Part shown: positions 1 through 6,182 of the stretch, piece by piece
How positions within the stretch are numbered: the stretch's first letter is position 1
Layout of the letters: each line of letters starts with the position of its first letter
DNA from: an uncultured Bacteroidales bacterium
GTDB taxonomy: Bacteria > Bacteroidota > Bacteroidia > Bacteroidales > F082
Direction: 5' to 3'
Assembly (NCBI GenBank): GCA_905234765.1
Contig: CAJOIF010000082.1
Span: 1-6,650 of the forward strand
DNA: 6,650 nucleotides
Position numbers and translations under genes: made by a program
Notes under the pieces: generated by a model
Databases searched by the model: none
Seen by the model: only the letters and a program-made list of their open reading frames with translations
Told to the model about the DNA's origin: nothing

Positions 1-1
1 T

Positions 2-1681
2 CCTACCCTTTGCTATTTTGAACTGGCAGGAATGAAATTTGAAAACAAACCCGGTGGCTGCCGCGTTTGCGTCGTCGAAGTGACCAAAGACTTCAACGGC
101 CGTCCGCGTCGTAACTTGGCCCCGGCTTGCGCCACCGACTGCGTGGAAGGCATGGAAGTGCTGACCCACAGCGCCCGCGTCATCAACGCCCGTCGTACCG
201 TCGTCGAGCTGATCCTCAGCGACCACCCGACCGACTGCTTGACCTGCGCCAAGAGCGGCAACTGCGAGCTCCAGAGCCTGGCCCAGTACCTCGGCATCCG
301 CGACATCCCGTTCAAGGGCGAACAGAGCCACTATCGCCAAGACATGTCGCCCAGCATCGTGCGCGACATGGACAAGTGCGTCATGTGCCGCCGCTGCGAG
401 AACATGTGTAACAACGTCCAGACCGTCGGTGCCCTGAGCGCCATCAACCGTGGCTTTAGCGCCGTCGTGGCTCCCGCCTTCGAGCAAGACCTCGTCGACT
501 CACCGTGCGTGATGTGCGGTCAGTGCGTTCAGGTTTGCCCCGTTGGCGCTCTGACTGAGGTGGACGACACCCGCAACGTCATGGCTGCCATCAACAATCC
601 TAAGAAGACCGTCATCGTCAACACCGCCCCCGCCACCCGTGTGGCTCTGGGTGAAGAGTTCGGCATGCCCGCCGGCACCATCGTCACCGGCCAGATGGCC
701 GCTGCCCTGCGCCGCCTCGGCTTCGACTATGTGTTCGACACCGACTTCACTGCTGACCTTACCATCATGGAAGAAGGCACGGAACTTCTCGGTCGTATCA
801 AGAGATTCATGGAAGGCGACAAATCAGTCCGTCTGCCTATCCTGACCTCCTGCTGCCCCGGTTGGGTCAACTTCTTCGAGCACAACTTCCCCGACATGCT
901 CGACGTTCCTTCAACCGCCAAGTCGCCTATGCAGATGTTCGGCGCTGTCGCCAAGAACTACTGGGCCGACAAGATGGGCCTCGTCGTCGTCTCCATCATG
1001 CCTTGCTTGGCCAAGAAGTACGAAAGCAAGCGTAAGGAATTCTACAAGGACGGCAACCCGGATATCGACTACGTGTTGACGACCCGTGAGCTGGCCCGCT
1101 TGATCAAACAGTTCAACCTCGACCTGAAGGATATGCCTTCAGAGGATTACGACGACCCGCTCGGCGAATCCACAGGTGCTGCCGTCATCTTCGGCGCCAC
1201 TGGTGGTGTGATTGAGGCTGCCACCCGTACCGCCTACGAGGTGTTCACCGGCAAACCTTGCCCGAAGATCGACTTCACTGAACTCCGAGGCATCGAGGGT
1301 ATCCGCGACGCTTGGGTCGACTTCGACGGCACACCGATTCACATCGGTATCGCCCACGGTCTGTCCAACGCTCGTAAGCTCCTCGAGAGAGTGCGCGAGG
1401 GCAAGGAACAGTTCCATGCCATCGAGGTGATGGCCTGCCCCGGCGGCTGCGTCGGCGGCGCTGGTCAGCCCTACCACCATGGCAACAGTGAGATCATCAA
1501 GAAACGTACGGAAGCCATCTACCGTGAGGATGCTGGCAAACCGATCCGTAAGTCGCATGAGAATCCTTCGATCAAGAAGATCTACGAAGAGTACTTTGGT
1601 GAGCCTTGTGGTCACAAGTCACACGAACTGCTGCACACCCACTATTTCGACAAGTCAGAACATGTCGAGATCAGCGAGTAA
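2..1681 (+). CDS. hydA: [FeFe]-hydrogenase catalytic subunit HydA (5' partial)
   Basis: Catalytic subunit of a cytoplasmic [FeFe] hydrogenase, which reversibly reduces protons to H2. The frame is open to the left edge: codons 1-10 (PTLCYFELAG) precede the ATG at base 32 and match the usual start of the N-terminal [2Fe-2S] domain, so that ATG is internal and roughly 20-30 residues are missing. Numbering from base 2, likely ligands are: [2Fe-2S] C4, C20, C23, C43; His-ligated [4Fe-4S] H75, C79, C82, C88; ferredoxin clusters C126/C129/C132/C136 and C169/C172/C175/C179. H-cluster motifs are TSCCPGW (proton-relay C284, ligand C285), MPCLAKKYE (C335) and MACPGGC (C479, C483). The C-terminal small-subunit domain (about residues 495-550) is present; there is no extra C-terminal [2Fe-2S] domain as in Thermotoga HydA. 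All catalytic residues are intact, so it should be active. Codons are strongly C-ending, suggesting high expression. hydC follows after 35 bases in a shared operon. Confidence 0.96.
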   Translation, partial: PTLCYFELAGMKFENKPGGCRVCVVEVTKDFNGRPRRNLAPACATDCVEGMEVLTHSARVINARRTVVELILSDHPTDCLTCAKSGNCELQSLAQYLGIRDIPFKGEQSHYRQDMSPSIVRDMDKCVMCRRCENMCNNVQTVGALSAINRGFSAVVAPAFEQDLVDSPCVMCGQCVQVCPVGALTEVDDTRNVMAAINNPKKTVIVNTAPATRVALGEEFGMPAGTIVTGQMAAALRRLGFDYVFDTDFTADLTIMEEGTELLGRIKRFMEGDKSVRLPILTSCCPGWVNFFEHNFPDMLDVPSTAKSPMQMFGAVAKNYWADKMGLVVVSIMPCLAKKYESKRKEFYKDGNPDIDYVLTTRELARLIKQFNLDLKDMPSEDYDDPLGESTGAAVIFGATGGVIEAATRTAYEVFTGKPCPKIDFTELRGIEGIRDAWVDFDGTPIHIGIAHGLSNARKLLERVREGKEQFHAIEVMACPGGCVGGAGQPYHHGNSEIIKKRTEAIYREDAGKPIRKSHENPSIKKIYEEYFGEPCGHKSHELLHTHYFDKSEHVEISE

Positions 1682-1716
1682 TTCAATAACCAGTAAATAA
1701 TAGAAAGGAAATAAAT

Positions 1717-2193
1717 ATGGCAGTTATTAAATTATCAGAAGCTAAGGTTAACTTCATCAAGGACGTCTGCAAGTCGTTTGGCAACAAGCCAGGTGAGGTC
1801 ATCAATGTGCTGCACAAAGTTCAGGGCGAGTATGGCTATCTGCCTGCTGAAGTCCAGGAGCTGGTGGCTAAGGAACTGGGTATCCCGGTATCCAGAGTGT
1901 ATGGCATCGTGTCGTTCTATTCGTTCTTCACCATGACGCCCAAGGGTGAGCACCCGATTAGCGTCTGCTTGGGTACCGCTTGCTACGTGCGTGGTGCCGA
2001 GAAGGTGTTGGACGAGCTGAAGCGTCAGCTGGGCATCGGTGTCGGCGAGGTGACTCCCGACGGCAAGTTCTCTTTGAACTGCCTCCGCTGCGTCGGTGCT
2101 TGCGGTCTGGCCCCCGTCATCGAAGTCGGTGAGAAGGTCTACGGCCGTATGACTCCCGATCGCGTCAAGGACGTGCTCGCTGAGTACAAATGA
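1717..2193 (+). CDS. hydC: NuoE-like [2Fe-2S] hydrogenase subunit HydC
   Basis: A 158-aa protein of the 24-kDa/NuoE family with a thioredoxin-like [2Fe-2S] ferredoxin fold, full length for the family. An N-terminal helical region (about residues 7-75, with GYLPAEVQELVAKELGIP and the YGIVSFYSFF segment) precedes the cluster domain. Likely ligands are C84 and C89 (CLGTAC) and C125 and C129 (CVGACGLAP); C122 is an additional cysteine. In NADH-linked [FeFe] hydrogenases this subunit works with NuoF-like HydB (flavin, NADH site) and HydA. Its position 35 bases behind hydA, before a terminator, makes that role much more likely than respiratory complex I, because no other nuo genes are visible. HydB is presumably upstream of the window. 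The start is supported by a purine-rich AGAAAGGA stretch and by the family length. Whether the complex bifurcates electrons with ferredoxin or only uses NADH cannot be read from this subunit. Confidence 0.93.
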   Translation: MAVIKLSEAKVNFIKDVCKSFGNKPGEVINVLHKVQGEYGYLPAEVQELVAKELGIPVSRVYGIVSFYSFFTMTPKGEHPISVCLGTACYVRGAEKVLDELKRQLGIGVGEVTPDGKFSLNCLRCVGACGLAPVIEVGEKVYGRMTPDRVKDVLAEYK

Positions 2194-2218
2194 TTACCTA
2201 ATTAATTTAGGTATAACG

Positions 2219-2253
2219 AAAATAGGACGGCTGAAAGGTCGTCCTATTTTTTT
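2219..2253 (+). terminator. Intrinsic terminator of the hydrogenase operon
   Basis: An 11-base perfect stem (AAAATAGGACG at 2219-2229 pairing with CGTCCTATTTT at 2240-2250) closes a 10-base loop and runs into a T tract to 2253. It begins 25 bases after the hydC stop codon and ends the operon. Confidence 0.9.
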
Positions 2254-2293
2254 GTTGTTTATTTTGAATTTTCAGCAAATTGTTACTATAAGT

Positions 2294-2320
2294 ATCCTTG
2301 AAAACACATTATTCAAGGAT
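2294..2320. repeat. Perfect 9-bp inverted repeat before the ATPase remnant
   Basis: ATCCTTGAA (2294-2302) and TTCAAGGAT (2312-2320) are exact inverted copies around a 9-base spacer, ending 4 bases before the ATG at 2325. The left arm overlaps TATCCTTG (2293-2300), a one-mismatch version of the Bacteroidetes -7 box TAnnTTTG. It could be an operator or a 5' UTR hairpin of the old gene. It lacks a T tract, so it is not an intrinsic terminator. Confidence 0.5.
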
Positions 2321-2324
2321 CACT

Positions 2325-2703
2325 ATGGAAAAGAAAACCATCGCTAAAAAGACACAGAAAAGACCTGCGTTAACCCTGCTTCAAGCCATTGAGACCGTTG
2401 CGCCAAAGGAAGTCTTCGAAAAGGCACCCATGCACTTCAAAAGCAGAAACTTATAGAGTTTCTCTGCGTTGACGGCATCGTCGATACCACCCGTTTCAAG
2501 TTGACCGAAGATGCCAAACGCGACTTGTTGGCTGAAATGAATCTCAACGCGTCAGAGGAGAAGATCGCGAGAACGTGGCCCGCAAGCACGCCATCAACAG
2601 CATCCTTTACGGCACCGCCGATGAGATGCTTCCTGTGCTTGAAAGCTATTGCCGCTGTGAGCAGTTGAACAATAACATGACCCGTAAGAAGATTGGGTTT
2701 TGA
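2325..2703 (+). pseudogene. Decayed AAA-family ATPase remnant: N- and C-terminal ends only, two frame breaks
   Basis: An ATG at 2325 opens a frame of 43 codons ending at TAG 2454-2456. A one-base frame change in the A tract at 2439-2442 restores a continuous coding-like sequence (KQKLIEFLCVDGIVDTTRF, then FKLTEDAKRDLLAEM) to about 2566. A second frame change there leads into ENVARKHAINSILYGTADEM and ends in RKKIGF at TGA 2701-2703. Both joined parts use GC-rich codons like the host genes. From memory, the first part resembles the N-terminal region and the last part the C-terminal tail (QIEN-ARK-, -IGF ending) of large Bacteroidetes AAA ATPases, in which a Walker A/B ATPase core lies between them. 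That core is absent, implying an internal deletion near 2560-2570. The family assignment is recalled, not searched. The broken reading frame is directly visible. Confidence 0.6.
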
Positions 2704-2712
2704 TATTTTTTC

Positions 2713-2742
2713 TTGTTTTCTCCAGGATCATGTTTAATTTTG
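2713..2742 (+). promoter_or_regulatory. Bacteroidetes-type promoter for the 282-aa gene
   Basis: TTG (2713-2715) and TAATTTTG (2735-2742) are separated by 19 bases, matching the -33/-7 consensus of the Bacteroidetes primary sigma factor (TTTG and TAnnTTTG). Transcription would begin roughly 30 bases before the ATG at 2780. The -7 region shares 12 identical bases (TGTTTAATTTTG) with the promoter at 3912-3942. Confidence 0.65.
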
Positions 2743-2779
2743 CAAGTCATAAACAGTAAAAAATGAAAATAACGATAAT

Positions 2780-3628
2780 ATGAGTTACAGCACATCAACA
2801 TCTCTTACGGCAAGAAAGTCCGAAGAGGCAAAACAATTGATTGATTACGCCATCGAATTGACCAAAGCATGGAGCCTGAAAAAGTTGGGTTACGACATCA
2901 CCATCCGCGATGAGGAAAGAGACATGTTCAAGGGTTTTGGAATTGACGAAGACGGGGTTTATTGGCATGACTTTATCGGTGGGGGTACCAAAAGGGAGGA
3001 TATGATTCCTGTTGACACTTTCATCGAGCAGATCACAAAGAAATTTCCCCAGATGGAAATGAGCCGAGGGGATGCATTAGAAGGGGGAGGATGTGGGATG
3101 TTTGAAGCCGTGTTCAGGAACGGCAAATGGAGTGAGGTGAATGACTATACACTTGATGTGTATGTGGAAAATGATGCCGAGTTCCGCCTTCTGGCTGAAA
3201 AAATGAATGACAAAGATTTTCATTCATCTTATCGTATCTATGTTTACAAAACCGTAACGAACGAACACTTCGTGACGTTGTCTTTCAGAGAAGCGACCGA
3301 AGAAGAGACCAACCAGATATTGGATGGCATCATTGGCAAGATGACTACAGTGCTTCCAAAGACAGAACTGTTCTGCCTCCTCGTTCATGATGAGCCTGCA
3401 GGAAGCGGCATCGAGAAAAAAGCCATCGCGAAGGATGGGGTGGCAGCTTTCCAGAAGATCACTCGCGACGAAAATAAATTTCTTGGAACGAGCAGTGATT
3501 ACTGGTGGGGCGAATACGAGCCAAAAGCGGAATACATCAAGTTGTTGTTTAAAACCGATCCGGAAGTAATGCAAAAACATCTCGCTAAACTCCGTGAGGA
3601 AAAGAAAAAGAGAATAACGAGTCGGTGA
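2780..3628 (+). CDS. Hypothetical protein, 282 aa, function unknown
   Basis: I do not recognise a family. The protein is intact, highly charged and apparently cytoplasmic: no signal peptide or membrane segment is visible. It has an N-terminal helical segment (about residues 12-36), a YWHDFIGGG motif near residue 61, a glycine-rich EGGGCGMFEAVF stretch near residue 101, a middle alpha/beta-looking part with alternating hydrophobic strands (YTLDVYV, YRIYVYK, FVTLSF), and a very basic C-terminus (EEKKKRITSR). Glycines next to W, H and D can form an active site or a binding loop, but this is too weak to name a function. It has its own promoter and stands between two gene remnants. Its composition is intermediate between the GC-rich hydrogenase genes and the AT-rich genes downstream. 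The start follows a good promoter at a plausible distance; no in-frame upstream ATG competes. Confidence 0.82.
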   Translation: MSYSTSTSLTARKSEEAKQLIDYAIELTKAWSLKKLGYDITIRDEERDMFKGFGIDEDGVYWHDFIGGGTKREDMIPVDTFIEQITKKFPQMEMSRGDALEGGGCGMFEAVFRNGKWSEVNDYTLDVYVENDAEFRLLAEKMNDKDFHSSYRIYVYKTVTNEHFVTLSFREATEEETNQILDGIIGKMTTVLPKTELFCLLVHDEPAGSGIEKKAIAKDGVAAFQKITRDENKFLGTSSDYWWGEYEPKAEYIKLLFKTDPEVMQKHLAKLREEKKKRITSR

Positions 3629-3710
3629 TAGTGGATGAATTGCCGTTTTAGATTTTTTTTGCCCCTATTTTTGATTTTTCGCCCCCAAGTGTCTTTTTAC
3701 AGAGTTTAAC

Positions 3711-3875
3711 AATCTCATATTGCGATTGTTGTTTCTTGCCATCCTTCACAACGGTCACCTCTACCATACCCACATCCACGTTGTAGCCTCTGCGAAGCAA
3801 TTCGATGAATATCATGTTTTCCATCAGATGTGACTTCTCCTGTTGGCGGAAATTCAGCTTGGCATTGCGCAGGCC
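3711..3875 (-). pseudogene. Fragment of an AAA-family ATPase with DUF4143-like C-terminal region
   Basis: The reverse strand reads GLRNAKLNFRQQEKSHLMEN, then MIFIELLRRGYNVDVGMVEV and a KDGKKQQSQYEI stretch. This pattern (G-RNA--NFRQ-E--H-MEN-I--EL--RG--VDVG) is typical, from memory, of the C-terminal half of Bacteroidetes ATP-binding proteins carrying DUF4143, where the next residues are normally a V-D-F-C nuclease-like motif. Here the match stops at YEI. The frame continues as unrelated lysine-rich sequence to a stop at 3648-3650, and the N-terminal ATPase domain is missing: upstream, the frame enters AT-rich promoter sequence. An ATG at 3953 makes a 101-codon reading frame possible, but it overlaps the promoter of the forward gene, so I treat this as a relic. 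Confidence 0.6.
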
Positions 3876-3900
3876 CCGCAAGGGGGTTTGCGCTTTTTTT
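3867..3900 (+). terminator. Possible intrinsic terminator, forward strand
   Basis: GCGCA (3867-3871) pairs with TGCGC (3889-3893) outside CCCC (3874-3877) pairing with GGGG (3882-3885) over a GCAA tetraloop, followed by seven T residues (3894-3900). It lies about 240 bases past the end of the 282-aa gene, directly before the next promoter, and would insulate that promoter. Part of the left arm derives from the reverse-strand ATPase fragment, so the structure could be coincidental. Confidence 0.45.
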
Positions 3901-3911
3901 GCAAAAAGTGC

Positions 3912-3942
3912 TTGGAAAGCCCGAAAATTGTGTTTAATTTTG
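3912..3942 (+). promoter_or_regulatory. Bacteroidetes-type promoter for the 154-aa gene and probably the cluster
   Basis: TTG (3912-3914) and a perfect TAnnTTTG box, TAATTTTG (3935-3942), are 20 bases apart. Transcription would start near 3950, upstream of both candidate starts (3979 and 4003). I see no comparable promoter before the nuclease gene at 4662, so this may drive the genes to 6386. Confidence 0.62.
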
Positions 3943-3970
3943 TAGGAAATCATCGGATTATTTACTTAAT

Positions 3971-3982
3971 ACCTCGCGATGT
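3971..3982 (+). repeat. Direct repeat ACCTCGCGATGT, copy 1
   Basis: Identical to the element at 4632-4643 and containing the palindrome TCGCGA. It ends 20 bases before the internal ATG at 4003; copy 2 ends 18 bases before the nuclease ATG. The ATG at 3979 lies inside this repeat. Confidence 0.6.
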
Positions 3983-4443
3983 ATAGGGAATTGTATGAAA
4001 ATATGGAGAATAAAGAAATACAAGAACTGTGCAAGCGGATCAAAGACAAACTGAATGAACTTGAATTTACCGAGTTCACTTTGTATGCTTTTGACTATTG
4101 TGGAGAACTTGATTTTGAAATTGTAGAAGAAAAGGTTTCTACTGATACAGCAGGTTCTCTAGAATGGTATTTTAAGGTTAAAGAAGATTATTCGGGTTAT
4201 TCTGCTGTTTATACTTATGCGCGTAAAATCAAAATCAAGGATGACGAACTTGTATTTGATTTGGAAGACATTTATGAAGATATTGATGGTGGTGAGGATG
4301 TAAGTAGTTATAGATATTATGAGGACCAAACCATCAGCGAAATCTTAGATAGTTGTCCCGAAGAAATGGTCATATCTGGTTTGAAGAGTATATTAAATTG
4401 TGCCTTCGATTCGGATGTGGTTGGTTTGAATAGATTAAAATAA
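3979..4443 (+). CDS. Hypothetical acidic protein, 154 aa (or 146 aa), function unknown
   Basis: Not recognised. The product is strongly acidic, rich in D, E and Y, with no signal peptide or membrane segment. A lysine-rich N-terminal helix (KEIQELCKRIKDKLNEL) precedes a probable beta-rich middle (FTLYAFDYCGELDFEIV; LEWYFKV; AVYTYARKIKI), an acidic DLEDIYEDIDGGEDVSSY segment, and a C-terminal helix. Small acidic beta-rich proteins next to nucleases are sometimes immunity or inhibitor proteins, but that is only a possibility here. The longest frame starts at 3979. The ATG at 4003 (MENKEIQEL) is as likely or better: the 3979 ATG falls inside a repeated element whose other copy reads ATG-TGA, and the 4003 start puts that element at nearly the same distance as before the nuclease gene. 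Codons are A/T-ending, unlike the hydrogenase genes, suggesting transfer. Confidence 0.8.
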   Translation: MYRELYENMENKEIQELCKRIKDKLNELEFTEFTLYAFDYCGELDFEIVEEKVSTDTAGSLEWYFKVKEDYSGYSAVYTYARKIKIKDDELVFDLEDIYEDIDGGEDVSSYRYYEDQTISEILDSCPEEMVISGLKSILNCAFDSDVVGLNRLK

Positions 4444-4476
4444 TCATCATAAGATGAAGGACAAAATAATAGCAAT

Positions 4477-4613
4477 ATGGCACAAGCAGTAAAACTAGGC
4501 GGTTTCACCACATTCTCGACATTCAATTGGCTTCCAATGGCCGCGACATCGAGGTCTATACCGACTACGGGCTTTATATCCGCGAGTATAGCGGGGGACA
4601 CATTAGAAAGTAG
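4477..4613 (+). pseudogene. Short frameshifted gene remnant
   Basis: From ATG 4477 the frame reads MAQAVKLGGF. A one-base change near 4506-4509 then gives HHILDIQLASNGRDIEVYTD, continuing YGLYIREYSGGHIRK to TAG 4611-4613. The second part uses GC-rich host-like codons in otherwise AT-rich DNA and looks like real protein. In the unshifted frame (to TAA 4629) the sequence becomes low-quality S/T-rich. I do not recognise the family. It may be a broken small gene or the start of a truncated one, left between the 154-aa and nuclease genes. Confidence 0.35.
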
Positions 4614-4631
4614 AATAGAAAAAGAATAAAA

Positions 4632-4643
4632 ACCTCGCGATGT
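4632..4643 (+). repeat. Direct repeat ACCTCGCGATGT, copy 2
   Basis: Exact copy of 3971-3982, ending 18 bases before the nuclease ATG at 4662. Its own ATG is followed at once by TGA, so the element is not coding here. Confidence 0.6.
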
Positions 4644-4661
4644 GAGTAAATAACATAAGCC

Positions 4662-6155
4662 ATGAAAATCAAGTCGGAACAACAAACTTATATAGACAAA
4701 TTATGCAAATCTACGATGTTTCACATGTCCTTGGGGTCTAAGGAATTATTTCATAGTAACTTTCTCCATTGGATTAGTATTGTCAAATGGGAAGCATTTA
4801 TACAAATAATGCATGGTTTGGCAGGTGTAGAAAAGTTTTGGTGGGAAGATGAGCGCACTCCAGAAAATGGTAAAGTCAAAGTTAGAAGAGAATTCCATAA
4901 TTTTGACTTGAGTATTTATATCCTTGATTCTCCTGTAAATAATAATGAAATAGGGGAATCTGAAGATGAGAACACGGAGAGTATTCGGGATGCGGAAGGG
5001 AATGAGGTTATTCAGAAGTGGATACCTGTACTTATTTTAGAAAACAAAATGAAAAGCCTCCCCTATAAAGAACAATTAAAGAAATATACAGATAAGGCGT
5101 TTGCAGAATGGTGCAAGGGAGAGACAATAAAAATGGAAATCGAAAAGGCAACAAACAAAAAAGAAATACTCATTACAGAGAGGGATTTTGGTATTACATT
5201 TATTTTGTTGTCCTTAATGGATGCAAACTTGTCACCTTATTGTTTTGATAATCAAAAAGTATCAAAGAGACCTAAATATAATCTTCATTTGCAGAGCAAG
5301 TGGACACATAAGAATTATAAGGATTTGTTTGATTTAATTAAGCCTTCGATGTTTGAAGATGGCCTGGAAAAACAAATAATTGAAGATTATCGTGATTTTA
5401 TAAAAGCTTTAAATGGTCTGGCAAGTAGTTGTTGGATTGTATCTCCTGAAAAGGAATACCGTTCTCAGATATTCCCCTGGAATAAAGATAAGAAGATTTG
5501 TGTTAAATCCAAAATTCAGGAGATTGAGGATTATAAGAAACTGAGGATACAAGATGTTCACGAGAAGTTATTATATGACCAACTTCTGTCTTTATTAGAA
5601 AAAGGGCTAAAAGAACAGGACCTACCTTTCTGCCGATTTAGCAAGGAAATAGTTCAAGAACAGCGGCAAAAAGAAAAAACGCAAAGAATTAGAGTCTTCA
5701 CCAATTCTGGTTTTGCACATGGTGTTGGCATATTTGAAGCACAATACATTCTTTCTGAAGATTTTATACTTAATGGGAAAAAAGAATTACTCAAATTAAT
5801 CATCCAAGTTCAAGGAGATAGATATTGTCACATGCTAATATATGATAATATTGTAAAAGAAGATGATAAAACCGTTAATGTTGACGTTCTTAAACAAGTT
5901 TGGAAACATGATGCAATACTGAAATCAATCCCTTTAGAAGACGAACTAGGTAGATACATTAGCATAAATGGTAGTAGTCCCGTTTTCAAATGGAAGAATG
6001 GCTTTGATAATAAATTTAAGAAGTATGGCAATAATCTCATTTATCAATCTGTGGAAATTCCGCAAACGGCAAAAATTTGTGATGTTATCGAGGCGGTTTT
6101 GGATGATGTCAAAAGAATAGATTGCTGGTATAGAAAAAAACACATTCAAAACTAG
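4662..6155 (+). CDS. PD-(D/E)XK nuclease family protein (PDDEXK_4-like), 497 aa
   Basis: Probable DNA-acting nuclease of the PD-(D/E)XK superfamily. The N-terminal SLGSKELFHSNFLHWI (residues 23-38) is characteristic of PDDEXK_4-type proteins. The active-site signature is visible: E77 and D82 in RREFHNFDLSIYI, then a strand ending in the E-x-K triad E127-N128-K129 (VLILENK), then Q138 and Y142 in EQLKKY, the usual Q-x3-Y helix. An insertion rich in N, E and D (about 91-118) separates D82 from E127. The C-terminal half, about residues 240-497, has no domain I can name and may recognise target or partner. No membrane segment is seen. Such proteins are often found singly in mobile or defence-rich regions of gut Bacteroidetes. 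A Cse60-like gene follows by 27 bases, suggesting co-transcription. A/T-ending codons suggest horizontal acquisition. The start is supported by the family N-terminus at residues 20-40. Confidence 0.85.
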   Translation: MKIKSEQQTYIDKLCKSTMFHMSLGSKELFHSNFLHWISIVKWEAFIQIMHGLAGVEKFWWEDERTPENGKVKVRREFHNFDLSIYILDSPVNNNEIGESEDENTESIRDAEGNEVIQKWIPVLILENKMKSLPYKEQLKKYTDKAFAEWCKGETIKMEIEKATNKKEILITERDFGITFILLSLMDANLSPYCFDNQKVSKRPKYNLHLQSKWTHKNYKDLFDLIKPSMFEDGLEKQIIEDYRDFIKALNGLASSCWIVSPEKEYRSQIFPWNKDKKICVKSKIQEIEDYKKLRIQDVHEKLLYDQLLSLLEKGLKEQDLPFCRFSKEIVQEQRQKEKTQRIRVFTNSGFAHGVGIFEAQYILSEDFILNGKKELLKLIIQVQGDRYCHMLIYDNIVKEDDKTVNVDVLKQVWKHDAILKSIPLEDELGRYISINGSSPVFKWKNGFDNKFKKYGNNLIYQSVEIPQTAKICDVIEAVLDDVKRIDCWYRKKHIQN

Positions 6156-6182
6156 CAAATTAACTCATTAAAATAAACAAAT

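Noticed and set aside
1139..1615. A 158-codon reverse-strand reading frame inside hydA
   Set aside because: It lies opposite a complete catalytic domain with intact H-cluster motifs; long antisense frames are expected from C-ending GC-rich codons.
2763..2783. A 6-codon leader frame (MKITII, stop overlapping the ATG at 2780)
   Set aside because: It fits translational coupling (ATGA overlap), but it is very short in A/T-rich DNA and easily arises by chance; there is no initiation signal.
3650..3690. T-rich stretch with two TTTTT-GCCCC-like units as a repeat array
   Set aside because: Only two imperfect units are present, so this is low-complexity sequence, not an array.
3648..3953. Treating the 101-codon reverse frame as an intact gene
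   Set aside because: Only residues about 27-81 look like protein of a known type; both ends are unrelated, and the start overlaps the forward promoter.
4317..4685. A 122-codon reverse frame across the end of the 154-aa gene and the start of the nuclease gene
   Set aside because: It overlaps two better-supported forward genes and the repeat element; the translation has no recognisable features.
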